This document shows, piece by piece, positions 1-9,020 of a stretch of DNA of 64,000 nt. Location: NCBI GenBank assembly GCA_036394575.1, contig DASWEY010000040.1, forward strand, positions 5,334 to 69,333, in the 5' to 3' direction. The notes under the pieces were generated by a model. It was given only the letters and a program-made list of their open reading frames with translations, was not told the origin of the DNA and made no database searches. The position numbers were made by a program, and so were the translations under genes. Each line of letters opens with the position of its first letter. Position 1 is the stretch's first letter. The stretch is from UKL13-2 sp036394575. Lineage in GTDB: Bacteria > Pseudomonadota > Gammaproteobacteria > Burkholderiales > Usitatibacteraceae.

Positions 1-539
1 CCTTGTGTACTCCCAACAGCGATCCGGTGTACCAATGTCAGCACAACAAAGCCCCGGGCTCGCCTTGCACACCAGGCAAGCCGCCGACACCAGGATGTTA
101 TCCGTATTCGGCGCCGATGCAAGTCACGCGCATGACGGCGGTACAGTCGGACGCCAACAGCGTAACGGGCTACGCCTGGAGCCTGATGCCAGCGGCATCC
201 GTCTTTAATTACTATCGCCTGATCGATGTGCAGTGGCCGAATCAGCCGACACCGGTGCAGCCAGGGACACGTGTCGGCAACATGCCCGCTGGGGACATCA
301 CGCCGCGCGATGCCACTCGCATCATGGCGAACACCACGCTTGAGACATTTGTGCAATCGCAGCTTTCCTGCATGGATTGCCATCAGGGCGCGCCGATCGC
401 GCAAGCCTCTCAACAGAGCAAGACTTTGCGCGCGGGTCGGTCCGCGCGGCGCGTACTCATCGATGCCACGGACACGGTAGGTCCCAAGCCCTTCGCGTCT
501 GATTACTCGTTTGTATTTTCGACAGAAACCGTACGATGA
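1..539 (+). CDS. C-terminal part of a possible c-type haem protein (partial, left edge)
   Basis: The reading frame is open at the left edge, so only the last 178 or so residues are visible. The fragment is rich in Pro, Ala and Thr and has several Cys near its visible start (CQH, SPCTPG, TPGCYP). A single CMDCH motif near visible residue 125 fits the CxxCH haem c attachment site, which would place the protein in the periplasm. The sequence stops about 55 residues later at a TGA. A haem motif this close to the C-terminus is seen in some multi-domain periplasmic proteins, but I do not recognise the family. The CxxCH could also be fortuitous. The next gene is convergent, so this gene is the last of its unit. 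Confidence 0.6.
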   Translation, partial: LCTPNSDPVYQCQHNKAPGSPCTPGKPPTPGCYPYSAPMQVTRMTAVQSDANSVTGYAWSLMPAASVFNYYRLIDVQWPNQPTPVQPGTRVGNMPAGDITPRDATRIMANTTLETFVQSQLSCMDCHQGAPIAQASQQSKTLRAGRSARRVLIDATDTVGPKPFASDYSFVFSTETVR

Positions 540-557
540 AACGGAAATTTCATCGTA
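532..557. other. Perfect 10-bp inverted repeat over a stop codon
   Basis: TACGATGAAA and TTTCATCGTA are perfect inverted copies separated by 6 nt, and the TGA stop at 537-539 lies inside the left arm. The hairpin could end the upstream transcript or protect its 3' end. There is no T-run directly after it, so an intrinsic terminator is doubtful. Confidence 0.45.
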
Positions 558-611
558 GTGCGCATCCGAATCCATCGAATTTTTAGACAACCCCGCGCCC
601 CGCTTGCCGTT

Positions 612-655
612 CCAGCCATTTTTGCTCCAAACGCCGCGCCAATAGGCGTTCTACG
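612..655 (+). repeat. Degenerate copy A of the dispersed palindromic element
   Basis: The stretch CATTTTTGCTCC, then CGCGCCAAT, then the flank TTCTACG matches the right half of the intact copy at 12772-12827 in order and spacing. The left arm is decayed, and AATGCTGG is replaced by AATAGGCG. It lies between two convergent genes, just past the end of the Kef-type gene. Confidence 0.55.
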
Positions 656-660
656 CATCT

Positions 661-2634
661 TCAACCCTGCATCACCCGCATCTCCGCCCGCGCCAGCGCT
701 TCCGGCGTGCCGGCCAGGATCAGCACATCGGATACCTGCAGACGCGTGTCCGGCGCCGGGCTCAGTTCGCGCACACCATGGCGGCGCAGCGCTGTCAGCG
801 TGACTTCGATGTCGTCGAGCTTGAGCGCTTCAATGGTTTTACCCACCGCCGCTGCGCCGGCATCGATCATGATCGATTGCAGGCGCGGTTGCTGCGCGTC
901 CAGGGCGCTGTCCTCGGCGTCGGTGGCGCCGGGAAAGAAGCCGCGCATCAGCTGATAACGCTCGCCCCTGACGGTGCGCAGCCGCGACAGCACACGGTTC
1001 AGCGGGATGCCCATCAGCAGCATGGTTTGCGTGGCCAGCATCAGCGAACCCTCCACCACTTCGGCGACGATCTCGGCCGCGCCGGCGGATTTTAGTTTTT
1101 CCACATCGCTGTCGTCGAAGGTGCGCACGATGACCGGCACCTCGGGGCGCAGATCGCGCACATGCGAGAGGATGGTCATGGCGGCATGCGTGTCGGCGAA
1201 GCTGACGACCACGGCCGCGGCGCGCGCCAGTCCGGCGGCGGTCAATACTTCCTTGCGCGCGGCGTCGCCGTACATCACCGAGTCGCCGGCCGCGGCAGCC
1301 TGCTTGACGCGCAGCGGGTCGGCGTCCAGTGCGATCACCGACATTTTTTCCAGCTCCAGGAAACGCGCCAGACTCTGGCCCGAGCGGCCATAGCCGCAGA
1401 TGATGACGTGCCCGCGCTGTGCCATGGCGCGAATCGCCAATTGCTGCAACTGCACGGCGCGCGTTTCCCACTCGCTTGCCACCAGATAGAGGACGATCTT
1501 TTCGCTCTTGGCGAGGAGCAAGGGGGCCAGCAGCATCGAAAACAACATAGCCGACAACACCACCTGCAGCGTGGTCGCCGGGATCGCATTGACCTTGCCG
1601 GCCAGGGACAGCAGCACAAAACCGAATTCGCCGGCGGGCGCCAGGGCCAGCGCGCAACGCAACGCCACGGCGCGATCGTTCTTGAAGGTCATGGCCAGTC
1701 CGACAATGATCGCGAACTTCAGCGCCAGCAGCGCAATCAATACCAGCAGCACGACACCGAAACTGTCGATCACCACGCGGAAATTGAGCAGCATGCCCAC
1801 CGTCACAAAGAACAGGCCCAGCAGCACATCGCGGAACGGCTTGATGTAATCCTCGACCTGGTAGCGATACTCGGTTTCCGAAATCAGCATGCCGGCCAGG
1901 AAGGCGCCCAGCGCCAGCGACAGCCCGGCCAGTTCGGTGGCCAGCGCCAGGCCGAGAGTGACGAACAACACCGCCAGCACAAACAATTCGGAAGATTTTT
2001 GCGCGGCGATGAGATGGAACAGCGGCCGCATTACGCGCTGGCCGATGACCAGAATCAATACCAGGGCGACGCCGGCTTTCAGCAGCGCACCGCCGATTTC
2101 CAGCGCGATCTGGTGGCCGGACAGCGCCAGTGCCGGCACCAGCACCAGCAGGGGAATGACGGCCAAATCCTGAAACAGCAGCACGCCCATGATCTGGCGG
2201 CCATGGGCCGAGTGCAACTGGGTTTGTTCGGCCAGCACTTTGGAGATGATGGCGGTTGACGACATCGCGATGACGCCGCCCAGCACCAGGCTGGCCTGCC
2301 AGGACTGTCCCGCCAGCAGGGCAATCGCCATCACCACCGCCATGGTGCTCAGCACCTGGGTACTGCCGAAACCCAGTACGATATGGCGCATGGCTTTCAG
2401 CTGTGGCAGGGAAAACTCGAGACCGATCGAGAACATCAGGAATACCACACCGAATTCGGCAAGGTAACGGGTATCGGCCGATTCCGGCACGAAGGCCAGC
2501 GCATGCGGCCCGATCAACACCCCCAGCACCAGATAGCCGAGGATCGGCGGCATGCTGAAGCGCCGGAAAATGACCACCGTGATCACCGCCGTGGCAAGCA
2601 GGATCACGACCAACGAAAGCGTGGAGTGCGGCAT
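661..2634 (-). CDS. Kef-type monovalent cation:proton antiporter (CPA2) with TrkA-N domain
   Basis: This 657-residue inner-membrane protein probably exchanges K+ or Na+ for protons. The first 380 or so residues are a 12-helix Na/H-exchanger-type domain. A cytosolic RCK/TrkA-N nucleotide-binding domain follows, starting around HVIICGYGRSGQ with the Rossmann GxGxxG and a downstream acidic ALDAD, and a TrkA-C domain ends the protein. Length and layout match KefB/KefC/YbaL. A GGGAA ribosome site precedes the ATG. It is divergent from kdsD across only 60 bp. In Burkholderiales a Kef gene commonly sits beside kdsD. The ion and any glutathione control cannot be read from the sequence. Confidence 0.9.
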   Translation of the reverse strand: MPHSTLSLVVILLATAVITVVIFRRFSMPPILGYLVLGVLIGPHALAFVPESADTRYLAEFGVVFLMFSIGLEFSLPQLKAMRHIVLGFGSTQVLSTMAVVMAIALLAGQSWQASLVLGGVIAMSSTAIISKVLAEQTQLHSAHGRQIMGVLLFQDLAVIPLLVLVPALALSGHQIALEIGGALLKAGVALVLILVIGQRVMRPLFHLIAAQKSSELFVLAVLFVTLGLALATELAGLSLALGAFLAGMLISETEYRYQVEDYIKPFRDVLLGLFFVTVGMLLNFRVVIDSFGVVLLVLIALLALKFAIIVGLAMTFKNDRAVALRCALALAPAGEFGFVLLSLAGKVNAIPATTLQVVLSAMLFSMLLAPLLLAKSEKIVLYLVASEWETRAVQLQQLAIRAMAQRGHVIICGYGRSGQSLARFLELEKMSVIALDADPLRVKQAAAAGDSVMYGDAARKEVLTAAGLARAAAVVVSFADTHAAMTILSHVRDLRPEVPVIVRTFDDSDVEKLKSAGAAEIVAEVVEGSLMLATQTMLLMGIPLNRVLSRLRTVRGERYQLMRGFFPGATDAEDSALDAQQPRLQSIMIDAGAAAVGKTIEALKLDDIEVTLTALRRHGVRELSPAPDTRLQVSDVLILAGTPEALARAEMRVMQG

Positions 2635-2694
2635 CTATTCCCTTTTGGATGGTGCTGCCGTGTTATTTGCAGGTTAAGACATTACAATCTCATC

Positions 2695-3711
2695 ATGCAA
2701 AGTCTATTACAACCCCGCCCCATCGCCGATACGGCACGCACCCTGGCGCTGGCCCGCGAAACTTTTGAAATCGAAGCCGACGCCGTGCGCGGCTTGTCGG
2801 CGAAGCTCGGCGACAGCTTCATCGCCGCGCATAAACTCCTGTTCGAGGTCGTCGCCCGCAAGGGGCGTGTGGTCGTCACCGGCATGGGCAAAAGCGGCCA
2901 TATCGGCGGCAAGATCGCCTCGACCCTGGCATCGACCGGCACCCCGGCGTTCTTCATGCATCCCGGTGAAGCCAGTCACGGCGACCTCGGCATGATTACC
3001 CGGGACGATGTGGTCATCGCCATTTCAAACTCCGGCGAGTCCGACGAAATCCTCAAGATCCTGCCGCAGTTGAAACGCCGCGGCACACCGATCGTCGCCA
3101 TCACCGGCAAACCCAATTCAACGCTTGCCCAGGCGGCCACGGTGCATCTGGATGCGGGCGTTGAAAAGGAAGCCTGTCCCCTCAACCTGGCGCCCACCGC
3201 CAGCACGACAGCCACGCTGGCCCTGGGAGATGCATTGGCGGTGACTCTGCTGGATGCCCGCGGCTTCGGTGAGGAAGACTATGCCATGCATCATCCGGGC
3301 GGTTCGCTGGGACGGCGCCTGCTGGTGCATGTCAGCGAAGTGATGGTATCGGGCGAGCGCGTGCCCAAGGTTTCGGGTGATGCCTTCCTGCCCCAGGCCA
3401 TTTTGGAGATGTCGCGCAAGGGCCTCGGCATGACGGCGGTAGTCGACGCCAATGAAATGCTGCTCGGCGTGTTCAGCGACGGCGATCTGCGTCGCGCGCT
3501 GGAGACCCACGACAACATCCGCACCACCCGTGTCGCCGATGTGATGACCAAAACGCCCAAGACCATCACCGCCGACAAATTGGCTGCCGAGGCGGCCGAA
3601 TTGATTCAGCGCTATAAAATCGGCTCCAGCGGCCTGCTGGTGATCGACGACGACGGAAAATTGACGGGAGCAGTGCATGTGCTCGATCTGATGCGCATGG
3701 GGGTGCTTTGA
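2695..3711 (+). CDS. kdsD: D-arabinose 5-phosphate isomerase KdsD (KpsF/GutQ family)
   Basis: The enzyme converts ribulose 5-phosphate to arabinose 5-phosphate, the first step of Kdo synthesis for lipopolysaccharide, in the cytoplasm. The 338-residue product has an N-terminal SIS domain (GMGKSGHIGGKIASTLAS, SNSGESDEI, HPGGSLGRRL) and a C-terminal CBS pair beginning near VSEVMVSGE. This is the normal KdsD layout. The ATG at 2695 was chosen because the family similarity begins there; the frame stays open much further upstream into the divergent kef gene. Its stop codon overlaps the start of kdsC, so the two are probably translationally coupled. Confidence 0.95.
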   Translation: MQSLLQPRPIADTARTLALARETFEIEADAVRGLSAKLGDSFIAAHKLLFEVVARKGRVVVTGMGKSGHIGGKIASTLASTGTPAFFMHPGEASHGDLGMITRDDVVIAISNSGESDEILKILPQLKRRGTPIVAITGKPNSTLAQAATVHLDAGVEKEACPLNLAPTASTTATLALGDALAVTLLDARGFGEEDYAMHHPGGSLGRRLLVHVSEVMVSGERVPKVSGDAFLPQAILEMSRKGLGMTAVVDANEMLLGVFSDGDLRRALETHDNIRTTRVADVMTKTPKTITADKLAAEAAELIQRYKIGSSGLLVIDDDGKLTGAVHVLDLMRMGVL

Positions 3712-4244
3712 ACGATCTGAAGCCGGACATCATTGCGCGCATCCGCGCCGTGAAGCTGGCAGTGTTCGATGTCGATGGCGTGATGACCGACGGTTCCCTC
3801 CATTACGGCCCCGACGGCGAAACCACCAAGACCTTCAATACCCTCGATGGGCACGGCATGAAAATGCTGCAGCAGAGCGGCGTCGCCATCGCCATCATCT
3901 CCGGACGCAAATCGCAGGCCCTGGCGCGGCGCGCGACCGATCTGGGTATCGCACACCTGTATCCGGGAGTGGACGACAAGGGCAGGGCGTTTGCCGAATT
4001 GTTGAAGGAACTCGGCCTCGCGCCCCTGCAAGCGGCGAGCATCGGTGACGATGTGGTCGACCTGCCGATCCTGACTCACTGTGGTTTTGCCGCAGCCGTG
4101 CCGGCCGCGCCGCAGTTCGTGCAGCAGCGCGTCCACTACGTGACCCGGGCCGGCGGCGGTCATGGAGCCGTCCGCGAATTCTGCGATCTCATCATGCAGG
4201 TCCAGGGCACGCAGGATGCCGCTCTGGCAAAGTATCTGCAATAG
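3708..4244 (+). CDS. kdsC: 3-deoxy-manno-octulosonate-8-phosphatase KdsC
   Basis: A HAD-superfamily phosphatase of 178 residues that removes phosphate from Kdo 8-phosphate. HAD motif I is FDVDGVMTDG near residues 20-29, with the nucleophile Asp first in DVDG. Motif II is SGRKS and motif III/IV is GDDVVDLPIL. The TTG start at 3708 overlaps the kdsD stop in a TTGA arrangement and gives the usual KdsC length; no suitable ATG precedes motif I. In many Burkholderiales lptC-lptA-lptB follow kdsC, but here hemJ follows. Confidence 0.95.
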   Translation: MNDLKPDIIARIRAVKLAVFDVDGVMTDGSLHYGPDGETTKTFNTLDGHGMKMLQQSGVAIAIISGRKSQALARRATDLGIAHLYPGVDDKGRAFAELLKELGLAPLQAASIGDDVVDLPILTHCGFAAAVPAAPQFVQQRVHYVTRAGGGHGAVREFCDLIMQVQGTQDAALAKYLQ

Positions 4245-4257
4245 ATCAGGGTTCAGG

Positions 4258-4683
4258 ATGCTTTACATCAAGTCGTTCCACATCATTTTCATGGTTGCCT
4301 GGTTTGCCGGCCTGTTCTACATGCCGCGGCTGTTTGTGTACCACGCCATGGCCCAGGACCGGACTTCCATCGATCGTTTCAAGGTCATGGAACGCAAACT
4401 TTATTTCGGCATCATGACGCCCTGCATGATCATCACCGTCGCGCTGGGCTTATGGTTGTTGATCGGTTACCGCATCGGCGTCGGCCAGGCATGGATGCAG
4501 GCCAAGCTCGCCCTGGTGCTGGTATTGATCGCCCATCATATCTATCTGGGCAAGCTGATGGCCGACTTCCGCCATGAACGCAATAAACGCAGCCATGTGT
4601 TCTATCGATGGTTGAATGAAATCCCCGCCCTGCCGGCCTTGATCGCCATTGTCATCCTGGTTGTCGTCAAACCGGGCTTTTGA
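4258..4683 (+). CDS. hemJ: HemJ-type protoporphyrinogen IX oxidase (CopD-like family)
   Basis: A small 141-residue inner-membrane protein with about four transmembrane segments. The start MLYIKSFHIIFMVAWFAGLF and PRLFVYH are hallmarks of HemJ, including the early conserved His that binds haem. HemJ oxidises protoporphyrinogen IX in haem synthesis in bacteria lacking HemG or HemY. The ATG lies 13 nt after the kdsC stop behind an AGG-rich stretch, and the stop touches the rlmL-like frame. Co-transcription with kdsD-kdsC is likely from spacing. Confidence 0.9.
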   Translation: MLYIKSFHIIFMVAWFAGLFYMPRLFVYHAMAQDRTSIDRFKVMERKLYFGIMTPCMIITVALGLWLLIGYRIGVGQAWMQAKLALVLVLIAHHIYLGKLMADFRHERNKRSHVFYRWLNEIPALPALIAIVILVVVKPGF

Positions 4684-4721
4684 GGGTTTTGCAGCCGCGA
4701 TCTTCGGCTTCGGTTTCACTA

Positions 4722-5909
4722 ATGCTGCACACCAAACCGGATTATTCATTGGAAAATTTTTTCGCTCCCTGCCCTCGCGGCTTGTCCGCTCCACTAGCCC
4801 AGGAGCTGGCGCGATTGGGGGCGCAGAAAATAAAGGCGGATGACTCCGGCGTCGCTTTCGAGGGAACGCTGGCGGATGCATGGCGGGTCAACCTGCATTC
4901 GCGTATCGCCAGCCGCGTGCTGTGGCAGCTCGCACACTTCCCCTACAGCGAAGAGCAGCATATTTACGATGCCGTATTCCTGTTGCCGTGGACACAGCTG
5001 TTCGATGTCGGGCGCACCATCAAGGTGGAAATCAATGCAACACGCTGCCCGCTGAAAAGCCTCGATTTCATTACCTTGCGCATCAAGGATGCTGTCTGCG
5101 ACAAATTCCGCGAGGTGGTGGGCTCGAGGCCCTCGGTGGCGACGCGTGAGCCGGATGTGCGCGTGCACGCCTTTCTGGATGCGACCCACGCCTGGATCTA
5201 TGTCGATCTATCCGGCGAACCGCTGTTCAAGCGCGGCTCACGCGAGCATACCGGCGCGGCGCCGCTGAAAAAAAACCTGGCGGCCGGCATCATCGCGTTG
5301 AGCGGCTGGCAGCCCGATGAAGCCTTTTTGGACCCAATGTGCGGCAGCGGCACCTTTCTGATCGAAGCCGCCGAAATGGCGCTGAATATCGCGCCGGGCG
5401 CCAGGCGCGAATTTTCATTCCAGAAACTGAAGAACTTCGACGCCGCAACATGGAAGCACATACTGGATGAGGCGCGCGCCGCGGAGAAGCCGCGGGAACT
5501 GCTGCCGATTTACGGCTCCGATCTGTATGGCCATGCGCTCGATGACGCCTTCGCCAATCTGGAGGCGAATGGTCTGGCAGACTGCGTGCGGCTCAAGCAG
5601 GCCAACATCCTGGAGATTTCGGCCCCCGAGCCGGAGGGTGTGCTGGTGACGAACCCACCGTATGGCGAGCGCTTGGGCGAGACGGCCGAGCTCTCCGCGC
5701 TGTACCCGAAACTGGGCGATTTGCTGAAGCAGAAATTCGCCGGCTGGCGGGCCTATTTCTTTACTGGCGACACCGGCTTGCCCAAGGGGGTGCGCCTGTC
5801 GGCCTCAAAGAAAACGCCCCTGTTCAACGGCAAGATCGAATGCCGTCTTTATGAATACAAGATCATTGCCGGCAGCAATCGCCGCGCCATACCGGCAGCA
5901 GAAAAATGA
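4722..5909 (+). CDS. rlmL: RlmL-type class I SAM-dependent RNA methyltransferase (THUMP domain)
   Basis: A 395-residue protein with an N-terminal ferredoxin-like/THUMP region and a C-terminal Rossmann methyltransferase. DPMCGSGTFLIEAAE is the SAM-binding motif and TNPPYGERLGE is the catalytic NPPY motif of base N-methyltransferases. It matches the N-terminal, RlmL half of E. coli RlmKL, which makes m2G2445 in 23S rRNA. The RlmK half is absent, as is usual in betaproteobacteria. The frame is open from a TTG at 4680 overlapping the hemJ stop. I prefer the ATG at 4722 because the family match starts just after it. It converges on pilU across 30 bp. Confidence 0.85.
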   Translation: MLHTKPDYSLENFFAPCPRGLSAPLAQELARLGAQKIKADDSGVAFEGTLADAWRVNLHSRIASRVLWQLAHFPYSEEQHIYDAVFLLPWTQLFDVGRTIKVEINATRCPLKSLDFITLRIKDAVCDKFREVVGSRPSVATREPDVRVHAFLDATHAWIYVDLSGEPLFKRGSREHTGAAPLKKNLAAGIIALSGWQPDEAFLDPMCGSGTFLIEAAEMALNIAPGARREFSFQKLKNFDAATWKHILDEARAAEKPRELLPIYGSDLYGHALDDAFANLEANGLADCVRLKQANILEISAPEPEGVLVTNPPYGERLGETAELSALYPKLGDLLKQKFAGWRAYFFTGDTGLPKGVRLSASKKTPLFNGKIECRLYEYKIIAGSNRRAIPAAEK

Positions 5910-5939
5910 CGACAGTGTCCGCCTGAAGCAGAGGACCGC

Positions 5940-7079
5940 TTACTTGACGATCTCGAGGTGTTCAAGGCCCGAGGCCAGATCCTTTTCCTTGGAGGATTTG
6001 CCCTCGAGCTTGATCTTGAGGCGCAGATCGTTCAGCGAATCGGCATTGCGCAGGGCATCTTCGTAGGAAATCTGATCGGCTTCGAAGAGATCGAATAGCG
6101 CCATGTCGAAGGTCTGCATGCCGATTTCGCGCGAGCGTTTCATCACTTCCTTGATCTCGTGCACTTCGCCCTTGAAGATCAGGTCCTGGATCAAGGGTGA
6201 GTTGAGCAGTATCTCGATGGCGGCGACACGGCCCTTGCCTTCCTTCTTCGGAATCAGGCGCTGCGAAATGAAGGATTTCAGATTCAGCGAAAGATCCATC
6301 AGCAGCTGGTGACGGCGCTCCTCCGGGAAGAAGTTGATGATGCGGTCCAGCGCCTGATTGGTCGAGTTGGCATGCAGGGTGGACATGCACAGATGGCCGG
6401 TTTCGGCGAAGGCGATGGCGTAGTCCATGGTTTCGCGATCGCGGATTTCGCCGATCAGGATCACGTCTGGTGCCTGGCGTAAAGTGTTTTTCAGGGCCGA
6501 AAACCAGTTGTCGGTGTCGACGCCGATCTCGCGCTGCGTGACCACGCAATTCTTGTGTTCATGCACATATTCCACCGGGTCCTCGATGGTGATGATATGG
6601 CCGTAGCTGTTTTCATTGCGGTAGCCGATCATCGCCGCCAGCGTAGTCGATTTGCCGGAGCCGGTGCCGCCGACCAGGATGACCAGACCGCGCTTGGTCA
6701 TGACTACATCCTTCAGTACCGCAGGCAGGCCCAGGTCCTCCATTTTCGGAATGGAGGTGGTGATGGTGCGCATCACCAGGCCGATGCGGCCCTGCTGCAT
6801 AAAGGCGTTGACGCGAAAGCGGCCGATCCCGGCCGGGGCAATCGCGAAGTTGCACTCCTTGGTGGCTTCGAATTCCGCTGTCTGTTTGTCGGTCATCACC
6901 GAACGGGCGATTTCGCCGGTGTGAATCGGGGATAGGCTGGACTGCGATACCGGGGTCATCTTGCCGTCAATTTTCATCGCCGGCGGGAAGCCGGCGGTGA
7001 TGAAAAGGTCGGACCCTTTTTTTGCAACCATCGCGCGCAGCAGTTCATGCACAAATTTGAGGGCTTGTTCGCGTTCCAT
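5940..7079 (-). CDS. pilU: Type IV pilus retraction ATPase PilU
   Basis: A 379-residue cytoplasmic secretion-type hexameric ATPase. Walker A GGTGSGKS is at about 137-144, the Asp box IEDPVEYVHEH near 166-176, and Walker B VILIGE near 206-211. The start MEREQALKFVHELLRAMV and the C-terminal extension beyond the PilT length separate PilU from PilT. It helps PilT retract type IV pili under load. A strong AGGAG site precedes the ATG and the gene lies 43 nt after pilT, so the two form an operon. Confidence 0.95.
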   Translation of the reverse strand: MEREQALKFVHELLRAMVAKKGSDLFITAGFPPAMKIDGKMTPVSQSSLSPIHTGEIARSVMTDKQTAEFEATKECNFAIAPAGIGRFRVNAFMQQGRIGLVMRTITTSIPKMEDLGLPAVLKDVVMTKRGLVILVGGTGSGKSTTLAAMIGYRNENSYGHIITIEDPVEYVHEHKNCVVTQREIGVDTDNWFSALKNTLRQAPDVILIGEIRDRETMDYAIAFAETGHLCMSTLHANSTNQALDRIINFFPEERRHQLLMDLSLNLKSFISQRLIPKKEGKGRVAAIEILLNSPLIQDLIFKGEVHEIKEVMKRSREIGMQTFDMALFDLFEADQISYEDALRNADSLNDLRLKIKLEGKSSKEKDLASGLEHLEIVK

Positions 7080-7122
7080 GCTGGCTCCTGTCGGGGGCGG
7101 CCCCGGTGTCGATGCGGAAAGT

Positions 7123-8166
7123 CTATCCCGCGAAGGTATCTTTGTTGGCGGCCTTGTTGCGCGCTTCGGCCACGGTAATCACATTGCGTCTGACGAGGTC
7201 GGCGAGGCACTGGTCCATGGTTTGCATGCCCAGCGCCTGGCCGGTCTGGATCGCGGAATACATCTGCGCGATTTTCGCCTCGCGAATCAGGTTGCGGATG
7301 GCGGGCGTGCCGATCATGATCTCATGCGCCGCGGCGCGGCCGTTGCCGTCTTTGGTCTTACACAGGGTCTGCGAAATGACGGCCCGCAGCGATTCCGACA
7401 GCATCGCGCGGATCATTTCCTTTTCGGCCGCCGGGAACACGTCGATGATGCGGTCGACCGTTTTGGCGGCGGACGAGGTATGCAATGTGCCGAACACCAG
7501 GTGGCCGGTTTCGGCCGCGGTCATGGCTAGGCGGATGGTTTCCAGATCGCGCATCTCGCCGACCAGGATGATGTCCGGGTCTTCGCGCAGGGCTGAACGC
7601 AGCGCGTTGGCGAACGACAAGGTGTGCGGTCCGACTTCGCGCTGGTTGATCAGGCACTTCTTCGACTCGTGCACGAACTCGATCGGGTCTTCAACGGTCA
7701 GGATGTGGCCGAACTCGTTTTCATTGATGTAGTTGACCATGGCCGCCAGGGTGGTCGATTTGCCGGACCCGGTCGGGCCGGTGACCAGCACCAGGCCGCG
7801 CGGCTGGTTGGAAATTTCCTCAAAACTTTTCGGCGCGTTCAGGTCTTCCAGCGACAGGATCTTGGACGGAATCGTCCGCATCACCGCACCCGAGCCGCGC
7901 TGGTGATTGAAGGCATTGACGCGGAAGCGGGCGAGGTTGGGAATCTCGAAAGAGAAATCGCACTCGAGGTTTTCCTCGTACTGCTTGCGCTGGCCGTCGT
8001 TCATGATGTCGTACACCATGCCGTGCACATCCTCGTGCGTCAGCGCCGGGACATTGATCCGGCGCACATCGCCGTGCACCCGGATCATCGGCGGCAAACC
8101 CGCGGAGAGGTGCAAATCGGACGCCTTGTTTTTCACGCCAAAGGCCAGGAGTTCTGCGATTTCCAT
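7123..8166 (-). CDS. pilT: Type IV pilus retraction ATPase PilT
   Basis: A 347-residue PilT with a PAS-like N-terminal domain (MEIAELLAFGVKNKASDLHL) and a RecA-like ATPase domain. Walker A GPTGSGKS is at 130-137, the Asp box is VEDPIEFVHESK, Walker B/His box is ILVGEMRDLET, and HLVFGTLHT follows. It powers pilus depolymerisation for twitching motility, adhesion and DNA uptake. AGGGAAAG lies just upstream of the ATG. It is the first gene of pilT-pilU and is divergent from yggS across about 150 bp that should hold both promoters. Confidence 0.96.
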   Translation of the reverse strand: MEIAELLAFGVKNKASDLHLSAGLPPMIRVHGDVRRINVPALTHEDVHGMVYDIMNDGQRKQYEENLECDFSFEIPNLARFRVNAFNHQRGSGAVMRTIPSKILSLEDLNAPKSFEEISNQPRGLVLVTGPTGSGKSTTLAAMVNYINENEFGHILTVEDPIEFVHESKKCLINQREVGPHTLSFANALRSALREDPDIILVGEMRDLETIRLAMTAAETGHLVFGTLHTSSAAKTVDRIIDVFPAAEKEMIRAMLSESLRAVISQTLCKTKDGNGRAAAHEIMIGTPAIRNLIREAKIAQMYSAIQTGQALGMQTMDQCLADLVRRNVITVAEARNKAANKDTFAG

Positions 8167-8315
8167 TTATACTTTCCCTAGTTTTCGATATCCGCGCGTG
8201 ATGGCCTGCAACAAGGCACAGGACTTCAAGCCCGCCCACACCAGTGCCCTGCGCATCGGCAACCGCGAGCTTCTCGCAAGTTTACCCTCTATGGCCGCAA
8301 TTTTGCCGCTTGATT

Positions 8316-9020
8316 ATGTCCCCAATCGAATCGAACTTGCAACACGTCCGCGCCGCGATTGAGCGCGCGCGTTCGGCAGGATCGGCGGAGTGGACGCAAG
8401 CGGTCGCCCTGGTGGCGGTCAGCAAGACCAAATCGGCAGAGACGGTGCGTACCGCATATGCTGCCGGGCAACGCGCCTTTGGTGAAAATTATGCGCAGGA
8501 AGGCGCCGCCAAGATCGAGGCGCTGATCGACATTCGCGCCGGGCTCGAGTGGCATTTCATTGGCCCGCTGCAGAGCAACAAGGCGCGTCTGGTGGCGTTG
8601 AATTTCGACTGGGTGCACACCGTGGACCGCGTAAAAACCGCGGAGACCCTGGACCGGCACCGGGCCGGCGTTGCATCGCCCGCGTTTTCTCCACTCAACG
8701 TCTGTGTCCAGGTGAACGTCAGCGGCGAAGCCGGCAAGTCCGGCGTCGCGCCTGCACAAGCGCTGACGTTGGCCCGGGCCGTGGCGGCGTTTCCGGCACT
8801 GCGCCTGCGCGGGCTGATGACCATTATTGAAAACACGCCGGACGAGGCGGCGCAGCGTCGCCAGTTCCGCATGCTGCGCGAATTGCAGAATCAACTCTTG
8901 AACGCGGGGCTGACAGTCGATACGCTGTCGATGGGCATGTCGCAGGATTTTGCAGTGGCCATCGATGAGGGGGCGACCATGGTGCGAATCGGCAGTGCAA
9001 TTTTTGGAGCACGCAATTGA
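8316..9020 (+). CDS. yggS: YggS-family PLP homeostasis protein
   Basis: A 234-residue single-domain fold-type III PLP protein (PLPBP/YggS). The PLP lysine should be K37 in LVAVSKTK. The following FGENYAQE and WHFIGPLQSNK motifs and the C-terminal MGMSQDFAVAI with VRIGSAIFG are typical. It binds pyridoxal phosphate and buffers it rather than catalysing a known reaction. The ATG at 8316 fits the family start; the frame is open upstream. The yggS-proC-yggT order is a widely conserved cluster, and the yggS stop overlaps the proC TTG start. Confidence 0.95.
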   Translation: MSPIESNLQHVRAAIERARSAGSAEWTQAVALVAVSKTKSAETVRTAYAAGQRAFGENYAQEGAAKIEALIDIRAGLEWHFIGPLQSNKARLVALNFDWVHTVDRVKTAETLDRHRAGVASPAFSPLNVCVQVNVSGEAGKSGVAPAQALTLARAVAAFPALRLRGLMTIIENTPDEAAQRRQFRMLRELQNQLLNAGLTVDTLSMGMSQDFAVAIDEGATMVRIGSAIFGARN

